DNA of 64,000 nt, from the NCBI RefSeq assembly GCF_029784155.1, contig NW_026598411.1, positions 1-64,000 of the forward strand, read 5' to 3'. Shown piece after piece: positions 10,390 through 23,200 of the stretch. Under the pieces are notes generated by a model. The model saw nothing but the letters and a program-made list of their open reading frames with translations, ran no database searches and was not told the origin of the DNA. Position 1 is the first letter of the stretch, and each line of letters starts with the position of its first letter. A program made the position numbers and the translations under genes. The DNA is from Uranotaenia lowii (lineage: Eukaryota; Arthropoda; Insecta; Diptera; Culicidae).

Positions 10390-13300
10390 TCAGAATGCCC
10401 GGAAAAACGCTTCTAAAGGCCAGAAATCGCATTTTAAAGTTGTGATCCCAAATTAAGCTCAGAATGCCCGGAAAACGCTTCTAAAGGCCAGAAATCGCAT
10501 TTTAAAGTTGTGATCCCAAATTAAGCTCAGAATGCCCGAAAAACGCTTCTAAAGGCCAGAAATCGCATTTTAAAGTTGTGATCCCAAATTAAGCTCAGAA
10601 TGCCCGAAAAACGCTTCTAAAGGCCAGAAATCGCATTTTAAAGTTGTGATCCCAAATTAAGCTCAGAATGCCCGAAAACGCTTCTAAAGGCCAGAAATCG
10701 CATTTTAAAGTTGTGATCCCAAATTAAGCTCAGAATGCCCGAAAAACGCTTCTAAAGGCCAGAATCGCATTTTAAGTTGTGATCCCAAATTAAGCTCAGA
10801 ATGCCCGGAAAAACGCTTCTAAAGGCCAGAAATCGCATTTTAAAGTTGTGATCCCAAATTAAGCTCAGAATGCCCGAAAAACGCTTCTAAAGGCCAGAAA
10901 TCGCATTTTAAAGTTGTGATCCCAAATTAAGCTCAGAATGCCCGAAAAACGCTTCTAAAGGCCAGAAATCGCATTTTAAAGTTGTGATCCCAAATTAAGC
11001 TCAGAATGCCGAAAAACGCTTCTAAAGGCCAGAAATCGCATTTTAAAGTTGTGATCCCAAATTAAGCTCAGAATGCCCGAAAAACGCTTCTAAAGGCCAG
11101 AAATCGCATTTTAAAGTTGTGATCCCAAATTAAGCTCAGAATGCCCGAAAAACGCTTCTAAAGGCCAGAAATCGCATTTTAAAGTTGTGATCCCAAATTA
11201 AGCTCAGAATCGCCGAAAAAACGCTTCTAAAGGCCAGAAATCGCATTTTAAAGTTGTGATCCCAAATTAAGCTCAGAATGCCCGAAAAACGCTTCTAAAG
11301 GCCAGAAATCGCATTTTAAAGTTGTGATCCCAAATTAAGCTCAGAATGCCCGAAAAACGCTTCTAAAGGCCAGAAATCGCATTTTAAAGTTGTGATCCCA
11401 AATTAAGCTCAGAATGCCCGAAAAACGCTTCTAAAGGCCAGAAATCGCATTTTAAAGTTGTGATCCCAAATTAAGCTCAGAATGCCCGAAAAACGCTTCT
11501 AAAGGCCAGAAATCGCATTTTAAAGTTGTGATCCCAAATTAAGCTCAGAATGCCCGAAAAACGCTTCTAAAGGCCAGAAATCGCATTTTAAAGTTGTGAT
11601 CCCAAATTAAGCTCAGAATGCCCGAAAAACGCTTCTAAAGGCCAGAAATCGCATTTTAAAGTTGTGATCCCAAATTAAGCTCAGAATGCCGAAAAACGCT
11701 TCTAAAGGCCAGAAATCGCATTTTAAAGTTGTGATCCCAAATTAAGCTCAGAATGCCCGAAAAACGCTTCTAAAGGCCAGAAATCGCATTTTAAAGTTGT
11801 GATCCCAAATTAAGCTCAGAATGCCCGAAAAACGCTTCTAAAGGCCAGAAATCGCATTTTAAAGTTGTGATCCCAAATTAAGCTCAGAATCGCTAAAAAA
11901 CGCTTCTAAAGGCCAGAAATCGCATTTTAAAGTTGTGATCCCAAATTAAGCTCAGAATTCCCGAAAAACGCTTCTAAAGGCCAGAAATCGCATTTTAAAG
12001 TTGTGATCCCAAATTAAGCTCAGAATGCCCGAAAAACGCTTCTAAAGGCCAGAAATCGCATTTTAAAGTTGTGATCCCAAATTAAGCTCAGAATGCCCGA
12101 AAAACGCTTCTAAAGGCCAGAAATCGCATTTTAAAGTTGTGATCCCAAATTAAGCTCAGAATGCCCGAAAAACGCTTCTAAAGGCCAGAAATCGCATTTT
12201 AAAGTTGTGATCCCAAATTAAGCTCAGAATGCCCGAAAAACGCTTCTAAAGGCCAGAAATCGCATTTTAAAGTTGTGATCCCAAATTAAGCTCAGAATGC
12301 CCGGAAAACGCTTCTAAAGGCCAGAAATCGCATTTTAAAGTTGTGATCCCAAATTAAGCTCAGAATGCCCGGAAAACGCTTCTAAAGGCCAGAAATCGCA
12401 TTTTAAAGTTGTGATCCCAAATTAAGCTCAGAATGCCGAAAAACGCTTCTAAAGGCCAGAAATCGCATTTTAAAGTTGTGATCCCAAATTAAGCTCAGAA
12501 TGCCCGAAAAACGCTTCTAAAGGCCAGAAATCGCATTTTAAAGTTGTGATCCCAAATTAAGCTCAGAATGCCCGGAAAACGCTTCTAAAGGCCAGAAATC
12601 GCATTTTAAAGTTGTGATCCCAAATTAAGCTCAGAATGCCCGGAAAAACGCTTCTAAAGGCCAGAAATCGCATTTTAAAGTTGTGATCCCAAATTAAGCT
12701 CAGAATCCGCTAAAAAACGCTTCTAAAGGCCAGAAATCGCATTTTAAAGTTGTGATCCCAAATTAAGCTCAGAATGCCCGAAAACGCTTCTAAAGGCCAG
12801 AAATCGCATTTTAAAGTTGTGATCCCAAATTAAGCTCAGAATGCCCGAAAAACGCTTCTAAAGGCCAGAAATCGCATTTTAAAGTTGTGATCCCAAATTA
12901 AGCTCAGAATGCCGAAAAAACGCTTCTAAAGGCCAGAAATCGCATTTTAAAGTTGTGATCCCAAATTAAGCTCAGAATGCCCGAAAAACGCTTCTAAAGG
13001 CCAGAAATCGCATTTTAAAGTTGTGATCCCAAATTAAGCTCAGAATGCCCGGAAAACGCTTCTAAAGGCCAGAAATCGCATTTTAAAGTTGTGATCCCAA
13101 ATTAAGCTCAGAATGCCCGGAAAACGCTTCTAAAGGCCAGAAATCGCATTTTAAAGTTGTGATCCCAAATTAGCTCAGAATCGCTAAAAAACGCTTCTAA
13201 AGGCCAGAAATCGCATTTTAAAGTTGTGATCCCAAATTAAGCTCAGAATGCCCGAAAAACGCTTCTAAAGGCCAGAAATCGCATTTTAAAGTTGTGATCC

Positions 13301-13708
13301 CAAATTAAGCTCAGAATGCCCGAAAAACGCTTCTAAAGGCCAGAAATCGCATTTTAAAGTTGTGATCCCAAATTAAGCTCAGAATGCCCGGAAAACGCTT
13401 CTAAAGGCCAGAAATCGCATTTTAAAGTTGTGATCCCAAATTAAGCTCAGAATCGCTAAAAAACGCTTCTAAAGGCCAGAAATCGCATTTTAAAGTTGTG
13501 ATCCCAAATTAAGCTCAGAATGCCCGGAAAACGCTTCTAAAGGCCAGAAATCGCATTTTAAAGTTGTGATCCCAAATTAAGCTCAGAATGCCCGAAAAAC
13601 GCTTCTAAAGGCCAGAAATCGCATTTTAAAGTTGTGATCCAAATTAAGCTCAGAATCGCTAAAAAACGCTTCTAAAGGCCAGAAATCGCATTTTAAAGTT
13701 GTGATCCA
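10390..13708 (+). repeat. Satellite segment rich in single-base length changes
   Basis: At least thirteen monomers here have private length changes, mostly in short C or A runs: about 10,396, 10,671, 10,763-10,776, 10,809, 11,009, 11,211, 11,688, 12,436, 12,641, 12,707, 12,780, 12,912, 13,170 and 13,638. The following 50 kb beyond the gap shows fewer than ten that I noticed. The segment ends at the N run, so lower consensus quality at a contig end is the likeliest cause. Confidence 0.75.
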
Positions 13709-14208
13709 NNNNNNNNNNNNNNNNNNNNNNNNNNNNNNNNNNNNNNNNNNNNNNNNNNNNNNNNNNNNNNNNNNNNNNNNNNNNNNNNNNNNNNNNNNNN
13801 NNNNNNNNNNNNNNNNNNNNNNNNNNNNNNNNNNNNNNNNNNNNNNNNNNNNNNNNNNNNNNNNNNNNNNNNNNNNNNNNNNNNNNNNNNNNNNNNNNNN
13901 NNNNNNNNNNNNNNNNNNNNNNNNNNNNNNNNNNNNNNNNNNNNNNNNNNNNNNNNNNNNNNNNNNNNNNNNNNNNNNNNNNNNNNNNNNNNNNNNNNNN
14001 NNNNNNNNNNNNNNNNNNNNNNNNNNNNNNNNNNNNNNNNNNNNNNNNNNNNNNNNNNNNNNNNNNNNNNNNNNNNNNNNNNNNNNNNNNNNNNNNNNNN
14101 NNNNNNNNNNNNNNNNNNNNNNNNNNNNNNNNNNNNNNNNNNNNNNNNNNNNNNNNNNNNNNNNNNNNNNNNNNNNNNNNNNNNNNNNNNNNNNNNNNNN
14201 NNNNNNNN
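13709..14208. other. Assembly gap, exactly 500 N
   Basis: The last called bases are GTGATCCA at 13701-13708 and the first after the gap are GTT at 14209, both satellite. Monomer starts on each side (13701 and 14212) are 511 bp apart, which is not a multiple of 68. The gap length is therefore a placeholder, and the true missing length is unknown. Confidence 0.97.
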
Positions 14209-17200
14209 GTTGTGATCCCAAATTAAGCTCAGAATGCCCGAAAAACGCTTCTAAAGGCCAGAAATCGCATTTTAAAGTTGTGATCCCAAATTAAGCTCAG
14301 AATCGCTAAAAAACGCTTCTAAAGGCCAGAAATCGCATTTTAAAGTTGTGATCCCAAATTAAGCTCAGAATCGCTAAAAAACGCTTCTAAAGGCCAGAAA
14401 TCGCATTTTAAAGTTGTGATCCCAAATTAAGCTCAGAATCGCTAAAAAACGCTTCTAAAGGCCAGAAATCGCATTTTAAAGTTGTGATCCCAAATTAAGC
14501 TCAGAATGCCCGAAAAACGCTTCTAAAGGCCAGAAATCGCATTTTAAAGTTGTGATCCCAAATTAAGCTCAGAATGCCCGAAAAACGCTTCTGAAGCCCA
14601 GAAATCGCATTTTAAAGTTGTGATCCCAAATTAAGCTCAGAATGCCCGAAAAACGCTTCTAAAGGCCATAAATCGCATTTTAAAGTTGTGATCCCAAATT
14701 AAGCTCAGAATCGCTAAAAAACGCTTCTAAAGGCCATAAATCGCATTTTAAAGTTGTGATCCCAAATTAAGCTCAGAATGCCCGAAAAACGCTTCTAAAG
14801 GCCAGAAATCGCATTTTAAAGTTGTGATCCCAAATTAAGCTCAGAATCGCTAAAAAACGCTTCTAAAGGCCAGAAATCGCATTTTAAAGTTGTGATCCCA
14901 AATTAAGCTCAGAATCGCTAAAAAACGCTTCTAAAGGCCAGAAATCGCATTTTAAAGTTGTGATCCCAAATTAAGCTCAGAATGCCCGAAAAACGCTTCT
15001 AAAGGCCAGAAATCGCATTTTAAAGTTGTGATCCCAAATTAAGCTCAGAATGCCCGAAAAACGCTTCTAAAGGCCAGAAATCGCATTTTAAAGTTGTGAT
15101 CCCAAATTAAGCTCAGAATCGCTAAAAAACGCTTCTAAAGGCCAGAAATCGCATTTTAAAGTTGTGATCCCAAATTAAGCTCAGAATCGCTAAAAAACGC
15201 TTCTAAAGGCCAGAAATCGCATTTTAAAGTTGTGATCCCAAATTAAGCTCAGAATCGCTAAAAAACGCTTCTAAAGGCCAGAAATCGCATTTTAAAGTTG
15301 TGATCCCAAATTAAGCTCAGAATGCCCGAAAAACGCTTCTAAAGGCCAGAAATCGCATTTTAAAGTTGTGATCCCAAATTAAGCTCAGAATGCCCGAAAA
15401 ACGCTTCTGAAGCCCAGAAATCGCATTTTAAAGTTGTGATCCCAAATTAAGCTCAGAATGCCCGAAAAACGCTTCTAAAGGCCATAAATCGCATTTTAAA
15501 GTTGTGATCCCAAATTAAGCTCAGAATCGCTAAAAAACGCTTCTAAAGGCCATAAATCGCATTTTAAAGTTGTGATCCCAAATTAAGCTCAGAATGCCCG
15601 AAAAACGCTTCTAAAGGCCAGAAATCGCATTTTAAAGTTGTGATCCCAAATTAAGCTCAGAATCGCTAAAAAACGCTTCTAAAGGCCAGAAATCGCATTT
15701 TAAAGTTGTGATCCCAAATTAAGCTCAGAATGCCCGAAAAACGCTTCTAAAGGCCAGAAATCGCATTTTAAAGTTGTGATCCCAAATTAAGCTCAGAATG
15801 CCCGAAAAACGCTTCTAAAGGCCAGAAATCGCATTTTAAAGTTGTGATCCCAAATTAAGCTCAGAATCGCTAAAAAACGCTTCTAAAGGCCATAAATCGC
15901 ATTTTAAAGTTGTGATCCCAAATTAAGCTCAGAATGCCCGAAAAACGCTTCTAAAGGCCAGATATCGCATTTTAAAGTTGTGATCCCAAATTAAGCTCAG
16001 AATGCCCGAAAAACGCTTCTAAAGGCCAGAAATCGCATTTTAAAGTTGTGATCCCAAATTAAGCTCAGAATGCCCGAAAAACGCTTCTAAAGGCCAGAAA
16101 TCGCCTTTTAAAGTTGTGATCCCAAATTAAGCTCAGAATGCCCGAAAAACGCTTCTAAAGGCCAGAAATCGCATTTGAAAGTTGTGATCCCAAATTAAGC
16201 TCAGAATGCCCGAAAAACGCTTCTAAAGGCCAGAAATCGCATTTTAAAGTTGTGATCCCAAATTAAGCTCAGAATGCCCGAAAAACGCTTCTAAAGGCCA
16301 GAAATCGCATTTTAAAGTTGTGATCCCAAATTAAGCTCAGAATGCCCGAAAAACGCTTCTAAAGGCCAGAAATCGCATTTTAAAGTTGTGATCCCAAATT
16401 AAGCTCAGAATCGCTAAAAAACGCTTCTAAAGGCCAGAAATCGCATTTTAAAGTTGTGATCCCAAATTAAGCTCAGAATCGCTAAAAAACGCTTCTAAAG
16501 GCCAGAAATCGCATTTTAAAGTTGTGATCCCAAATTAAGCTCAGAATGGCCGAAAAACGCTTCTAAAGGCCAGAAATCGTATTTTAAAGTTGTGATCCCA
16601 AATTAAGCTCAGAATCGCTAAAAAACGCTTCTAAAGGCCAGAAATCGCATTTTAAAGTTGTGATCCCAAATTAAGCTCAGAATGCCCGAAAAACGCTTCT
16701 AAAGGCCAGAAATCGCATTTTAAAGTTGTGATCCCAAATTAAGCTCAGAATCGCTAAAAAACGCTTCTAAAGGCCAGAAATCGCATTTTAAAGTTGTGAT
16801 CCCAAATTAAGCTCAGAATCGCTAAAAAACGCTTCTAAAGGCCAGAAATCGCATTTTAAAGTTGTGATCCCAAATTAAGCTCAGAATGCCCGAAAAACGC
16901 TTCTAAAGGCCAGAAATCGCATTTTAAAGTTGTGATCCCAAATTAAGCTCAGAATGCCCGAAAAACGCTTCTAAAGGCCAGAAATCGCATTTTAAAGTTG
17001 TGATCCCAAATTAAGCACAGAATGCCCGAAAAACGCTTCTAAAGGCCAGAAATCGCATTTTAAAGTTGTGATCCCAAATTAAGCTCAGAATGCCCGAAAA
17101 ACGCTTCTAAAGGCCAGAAATCGCATTTTAAAGTTGTGATCCCAAATTAAGCTCAGAATGCCCGAAAAACGCTTCTAAAGGCCAGAAATCGCATTTTAAA

Positions 17201-20200
17201 GTTGTGATCCCAAATTAAGCTCAGAATGCCCGAAAAACGCTTCTAAAGGCCAGAAATCGCATTTGAAAGTTGTGATCCCAAATTAAGCTCAGAATGCCCG
17301 AAAAACGCTTCTAAAGGCCAGAAATCGCATTTTAAAGTTGTGATCCCAAATTAAGCTCAGAATCGCTAAAAAACGCTTCTAAAGGCCAGAAATCGCATTT
17401 TAAAGTTGTGATCCCAAATTAAGCTCAGAATGCCCGAAAAACGCTTCTAAAGGCCAGAAATCGCATTTTAAAGTTGTGATCCCAAATTAAGCTCAGAATC
17501 GCTAAAAAACGCTTCTAAAGGCCAGAAATCGCATTTTAAAGTTGTGATCCCAAATTAAGCTCAGAATCGCTAAAAAACGCTTCTAAAGGCCAGAAATCGC
17601 ATTTTAAAGTTGTGATCCCAAATTAAGCTCAGAATGCCCGAAAAACGCTTCTAAAGGCCAGAAATCGCATTTTAAAGTTGTGATCCCAAATTAAGCTCAG
17701 AATGCCCGAAAAACGCTTCTAAAGGCCAGAAATCGCATTTTAAAGTTGTGATCCCAAATTAAGCTCAGAATCGCTAAAAAACGCTTCTAAAGGCCAGAAA
17801 TCGCATTTTAAAGTTGTGATCCCAAATTAAGCTCAGAATGCCCGAAAAACGCTTCTAAAGGCCAGAAATCGCATTTTAAAGTTGTGATCCCAAATTAAGC
17901 TCAGAATCGCTAAAAAACGCTTCTAAAGGCCAGAAATCGCATTTTAAAGTTGTGATCCCAAATTAAGCTCAGAATGCCCGAAAAACGCTTCTAAAGGCCA
18001 GAAATCGCATTTTAAAGTTGTGATCCCAAATTAAGCTCAGAATGCCCGAAAAACGCTTCTAAAGGCCAGAAATCGCATTTTAAAGTTGTGATCCCAAATT
18101 AAGCTCAGAATGCCCGAAAAACGCTTCTAAAGGCCAGAAATCGCATTTTAAAGTTGTGATCCCAAATTAAGCTCAGAATCGCTAAAAAACGCTTCTAAAG
18201 GCCAGAAATCGCATTTTAAAGTTGTGATCCCAAATTAAGCTCAGAATGCCCGAAAAACGCTTCTAAAGGCCAGAAATCGCATTTTAAAGTTGTGATCCCA
18301 AATTAAGCTCAGAATCGCTAAAAAACGCTTCTAAAGGCCAGAAATCGCATTTTAAAGTTGTGATCCCAAATTAAGCTCAGAATCGCTAAAAAACGCTTCT
18401 AAAGGCCAGAAATCGCATTTTAAAGTTGTGATCCCAAATTAAGCTCAGAATGCCCGAAAAACGCTTCTAAAGGCCAGAAATCGCATTTTAAAGTTGTGAT
18501 CCCAAATTAAGCTCAGAATGCCCGAAAAACGCTTCTAAAGGCCAGAAATCGCATTTTAAAGTTGTGATCCCAAATTAAGCTCAGAATGCCCGAAAAACGC
18601 TTCTAAAGGCCAGAAATCGCATTTTAAAGTTGTGATCCCAAATTAAGCTCAGAATGCCCGAAAAACGCTTCTAAAGGCCAGAAATCGCATTTTAAAGTTG
18701 TGATCCCAAATTAAGCTCAGAATCGCTAAAAAACGCTTCTAAAGGCCAGAAATCGCATTTTAAAGTTGTGATCCCAAATTAAGCTCAGAATGCCCGAAAA
18801 ACGCTTCTAAAGGCCAGAAATCGCATTTTAAAGTTGTGATCCCAATTAAGCTCAGAATGCCCGAAAAACGCTTCTAAAGGCCAGAAATCGCATTTTAAAG
18901 TTGTGATCCCAAATTAAGCTGAGAATTCCCGAAAAACGCTTCTAAAGGCCAGAAATCGCATTTTAAAGTTGTGATCCCAAATTAAGTTCAGAATGCCCGA
19001 AAAACGCTTCTAAAGGCCAGAAATCGCATTTTAAAGTTGTGATCCCAAATTAAGCTCAGAATGCCCGAAAAACGCTTCTAAAGGCCAGAAATCGCATTTT
19101 AAAGTTGTGATCCCAAATTAAGCTCAGAATCGCTAAAAAACGCTTCTAAAGGCCAGAAATCGCATTTTAAAGTTGTGATCCCAAATTAAGCTCAGATTGC
19201 CCGAAAAACGCTTCTAAAGGCCAGAAATCGCATTTTAAAGTTGTGATCCCAATTAAGCTCAGAATGCCCGAAAAACGCTTCTAAAGGCCAGAAATCGCAT
19301 TTTAAAGTTGTGATCCCAAATTAAGCTGAGAATGCCCGAAAAACGCTTCTAAAGGCCAGAAATCGCATTTTAAAGTTGTGATCCCAAATTAAGCTCAGAA
19401 TGCCCGAAAAACGCTTCTAAAGGCCAGAAATCGCATTTTAAAGTTGTGATCCCAAATTAAGCTCAGAATGCCCGAAAAACGCTTCTAAAGGCCAGAAATC
19501 GCATTTTAAAGTTGTGATCCCAAATTAAGCTCAGAATGCCCGAAAAACGCTTCTAAAGGCCAGAAATCGCATTTTAAAGTTGTGATCCCAAATTAAGCTC
19601 AGAATCGCTAAAAAACGCTTCTAAAGGCCAGAAATCGCATTTTAAAGTTGTGATCCCAAATTAAGCTCAGAATGCCCGAAAAACGCTTCTAAAGGCCAGA
19701 AATCGCATTTTAAAGTTGTGATCCCAAATTAAGCTCAGAATGCCCGAAAAACGCTTCTAAAGGCCAGAAATCGCATTTTAAAGTTGTGATCCCAAATTAA
19801 GCTCAGAATGCCCGAAAAACGCTTCTAAAGGCCAGAAATCGCATTTTAAAGTTGTGATCCCAAATTAAGCTCAGAATCGCTAAAAAACGCTTCTAAAGGC
19901 CAGAAATCGCATTTTAAAGTTGTGATCCCAAATTAAGCTCAGAATGCCCGAAAAACGCTTCTAAAGGCCAGAAATCGCATTTTAAAGTTGTGATCCCAAA
20001 TTAAGCTCAGAATGCCCGAAAAACGCTTCTGAAGCCCAGAAATCGCATTTTAAAGTTGTGATCCCAAATTAAGCTCAGAATGCCCGAAAAACGCTTCTAA
20101 AGGCCAGAAATCGCATTTTAAAGTTGTGATCCCAAATTAAGCTCAGAATGCCCGAAAAACGCTTCTAAAGGCCAGAAATCGCATTTTAAAGTTGTGATCC

Positions 20201-23200
20201 CAAATTAAGCTCAGAATGCCCGAAAAACGCTTCTAAAGGCCAGAAATCGCATTTTAAAGTTGTGATCCCAAATTAAGCTCAGAATCGCTAAAAAACGCTT
20301 CTAAAGGCCAGAAATCGCATTTTAAAGTTGTGATCCCAAATTAAGCTCAGAATGCCCGAAAAACGCTTCTAAAGGCCAGAAATCGCATTTTAAAGTTGTG
20401 ATCCCAAATTAAGCTCAGAATGCCCGAAAAACGCTTCTGAAGCCCAGAAATCGCATTTTAAAGTTGTGATCCCAAATTAAGCTCAGAATGCCCGAAAAAC
20501 GCTTCTAAAGGCCAGAAATCGCATTTTAATGTTGTGATCCCAAATTAAGCTCAGAATCGCTAAAAAACGCTTCTAAAGGCCAGAAATCGCATTTGAAAGT
20601 TGTGATCCCAAATTAAGCTCAGAATGCCCGAAAAACGCTTCTAAAGGCCAGAAATCGCATTTTAAAGTTGTGATCCCAAATTAAGCTCAGAATGCCCGAA
20701 AAACGCTTCTGAAGCCCAGAAATCGCATTTTAAAGTTGTGATCCCAAATTAAGCTCAGAATGCCCGAAAAACGCTTCTAAAGGCCAGAAATCGCATTTTA
20801 AAGTTGTGATCCCAAATTAAGCTCAGAATGCCCGAAAAACGCTTCTAAAGGCCAGAAATCGCATTTTAAAGTTGTGATCCCAAATTAAGCTCAGAATGCC
20901 CGAAAAACGCTTCTAAAGGCCAGAAATCGCATTTTAAAGTTGTGATCCCAAATTAAGCTCAGAATCGCTAAAAAACGCTTCTAAAGGCCATAAATCGCAT
21001 TTTAAAGTTGTGATCCCAAATTAAGCTCAGAATGCCCGAAAAACGCTTCTAAAGGCCAGAAATCGCATTTTTAAGTTGTGATCCCAAATTAAGCTCAGAA
21101 TCGCTAAAAAACGCTTCTAAAGGCCAGAAATCGCATTTTAAAGTTGTGATCCCAAATTAAGCTCAGAATGCCCGAAAAACGCTTCTAAAGGCCAGAAATC
21201 GCATTTTAAAGTTGTGATCCCAAATTAAGCTCAGAATGCCCGAAAAACGCTTCTGAAGCCCAGAAATCGCATTTTAAAGTTGTGATCCCAAATTAAGCTC
21301 AGAATGCCCGAAAAACGCTTCTAAAGGCCAGAAATCGCATTTTAAAGTTGTGATCCCAAATTAAGCTCAGAATCGCTAAAAAACGCTTCTAAAGGCCAGA
21401 AATCGCATTTTAAAGTTGTGATCCCAAATTAAGCTCAGAATCGCTAAAAAACGCTTCTAAAGGCCAGAAATCGCATTTTAAAGTTGTGATCCCAAATTAA
21501 GCTCAGAATACCCGAAAAACGCTTCTAAAGGCCAGAAATCGCATTTTAAAGTTGTGATCCCAAATTAAGCTCAGAATCGCTAAAAAACGCTTCTAAAGGC
21601 CAGAAATCGCATTTTAAAGTTGTGATCCCAAATTAAGCTCAGAATGCCCGAAAAACGCTTCTAAAGGCCAGAAATCGCATTTTAAAGTTGTGATCCCAAA
21701 TTAAGCTCAGAATGCCCGAAAAACGCTTCTAAAGACCAGAAATCGCATTTTAAAGTTGTGATCCCAAATTAAGCTCAGAATCGCTAAAAAACGCTTCTAA
21801 AGGCCAGAAATCGCATTTTAAAGTTGTGATCCCAAATTAAGCTCAGAATCGCTAAAAAACGCTTCTAAAGGCCAGAAATCGCATTTGAAAGTTGTGATCC
21901 CAAATTAAGCTCAGAATGCCCGAAAAACGCTTCTAAAGGCCAGAAATCGCATTTTAAAGTTGTGATCCCAAATTAAGCTCAGAATGCCCGAAAAACGCTT
22001 CTAAAGGCCAGAAATCGCATTTTAAAGTTGTGATCCCAAATTAAGCTCAGAATGCCCGAAAAACGCTTCTAAAGGCCAGAAATCGCATTTTAAAGTTGTG
22101 ATCCCAAATTAAGCTCAGAATCGCTAAAAAACGCTTCTAAAGGCCAGAAATCGCATTTTAAAGTTGTGATCCCAAATTAAGCTCAGAATCGCTAAAAAAC
22201 GCTTCTAAAGGCCAGAAATCGCATTTTAAAGTTGTGATCCCAAATTAAGCTCAGAATGCCCGAAAAACGCTTCTGAAGCCCAGAAATCGCATTTTAAAGT
22301 TGTGATCCCAAATTAAGCTCAGAATGCCCGAAAAACGCTTCTAAAGGCCAGAAATCGCATTTTAAAGTTGTGATCCCAAATTAAGCTCAGAATCGCTAAA
22401 AAACGCTTCTAAAGGCCAGAAATCGCATTTTAAAGTTGTGATCCCAAATTAAGCTCAGAATCGCTAAAAAACGCTTCTAAAGGCCAGAAATCGCATTTTA
22501 AAGTTGTGATCCCAAATTAAGCTCAGAATACCCGAAAAACGCTTCTAAAGGCCAGAAATCGCATTTTAAAGTTGTGATCCCAAATTAAGCTCAGAATGCC
22601 CGAAAAACGCTTCAAAAGGCCAGAAATCGCATTTTAAAGTTGTGATCCCAAATTAAGCTCAGAATGCCCGAAAAACGCTTCTAAAGGCCAGAAATCGCAT
22701 TTTAAAGTTGTGATCCCAAATTAAGCTCAGAATCGCTAAAAAACGCTTCTAAAGGCCAGAAATCGCATTTGAAAGTTGTGATCCCAAATTAAGCTCAGAA
22801 TCGCTAAAAAACGCTTCTAAAGGCCAGAAATCGCATTTTAAAGTTGTGAGCCCAAATTAAGCTCAGAATGCGCGAAAAACGCTTCTAAAGGCCAGAAATC
22901 GCATTTTAAAGTTGTGATCCCAAATTAAGCTCAGAATGCCCGAAAAACGCTTCTGAAGCCCAGAAATCGCATTTTAAAGTTGTGATCCCAAATTAAGCTC
23001 AGAATGCCCGAAAAACGCTTCTAAAGGCCATAAATCGCATTTTAAAGTTGTGATCCCAAATTAAGCTCAGAATCGCTAAAAAACGCTTCTAAAGGCCATA
23101 AATCGCATTTTAAAGTTGTGATCCCAAATTAAGCTCAGAATGCCCGAAAAACGCTTCTAAAGGCCAGAAATCGCATTTTAAAGTTGTGATCCCAAATTAA

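Larger units (their letters stand above)
2489..13708 (+). repeat. 68-bp satellite array, left part (about 165 monomers)
   Basis: Head-to-tail copies of a 68-bp unit running GTGATCCC, AAATTAAGCTCA, GAATGCCCGAAAAA, CGCTTCTAAAG, GCCAGAAATCGC, ATTTTAAAGTT. The unit is about 40% GC. Two main forms differ at monomer positions 25-29: type A has GCCCG and type B has CGCTA. Markers of this left part are CCCGGAAAACG (for example 4350, 5914, 6455, 8562), TTTTAATGTTG (4791, 5199, 5674, 7102, 8121, 9209) and AAGCACAG (4950, 5359, 5834, 8280, 9368). Each forward frame meets TAA codons and the length is not a multiple of three, so it does not encode protein. I do not recognise the sequence as a named satellite. 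Confidence 0.98.

Noticed and set aside
13583..14294. Apparent long reading frames on both strands
   Set aside because: They consist almost entirely of the 500 N run and are an artefact of translating undefined bases; only satellite sequence flanks them.
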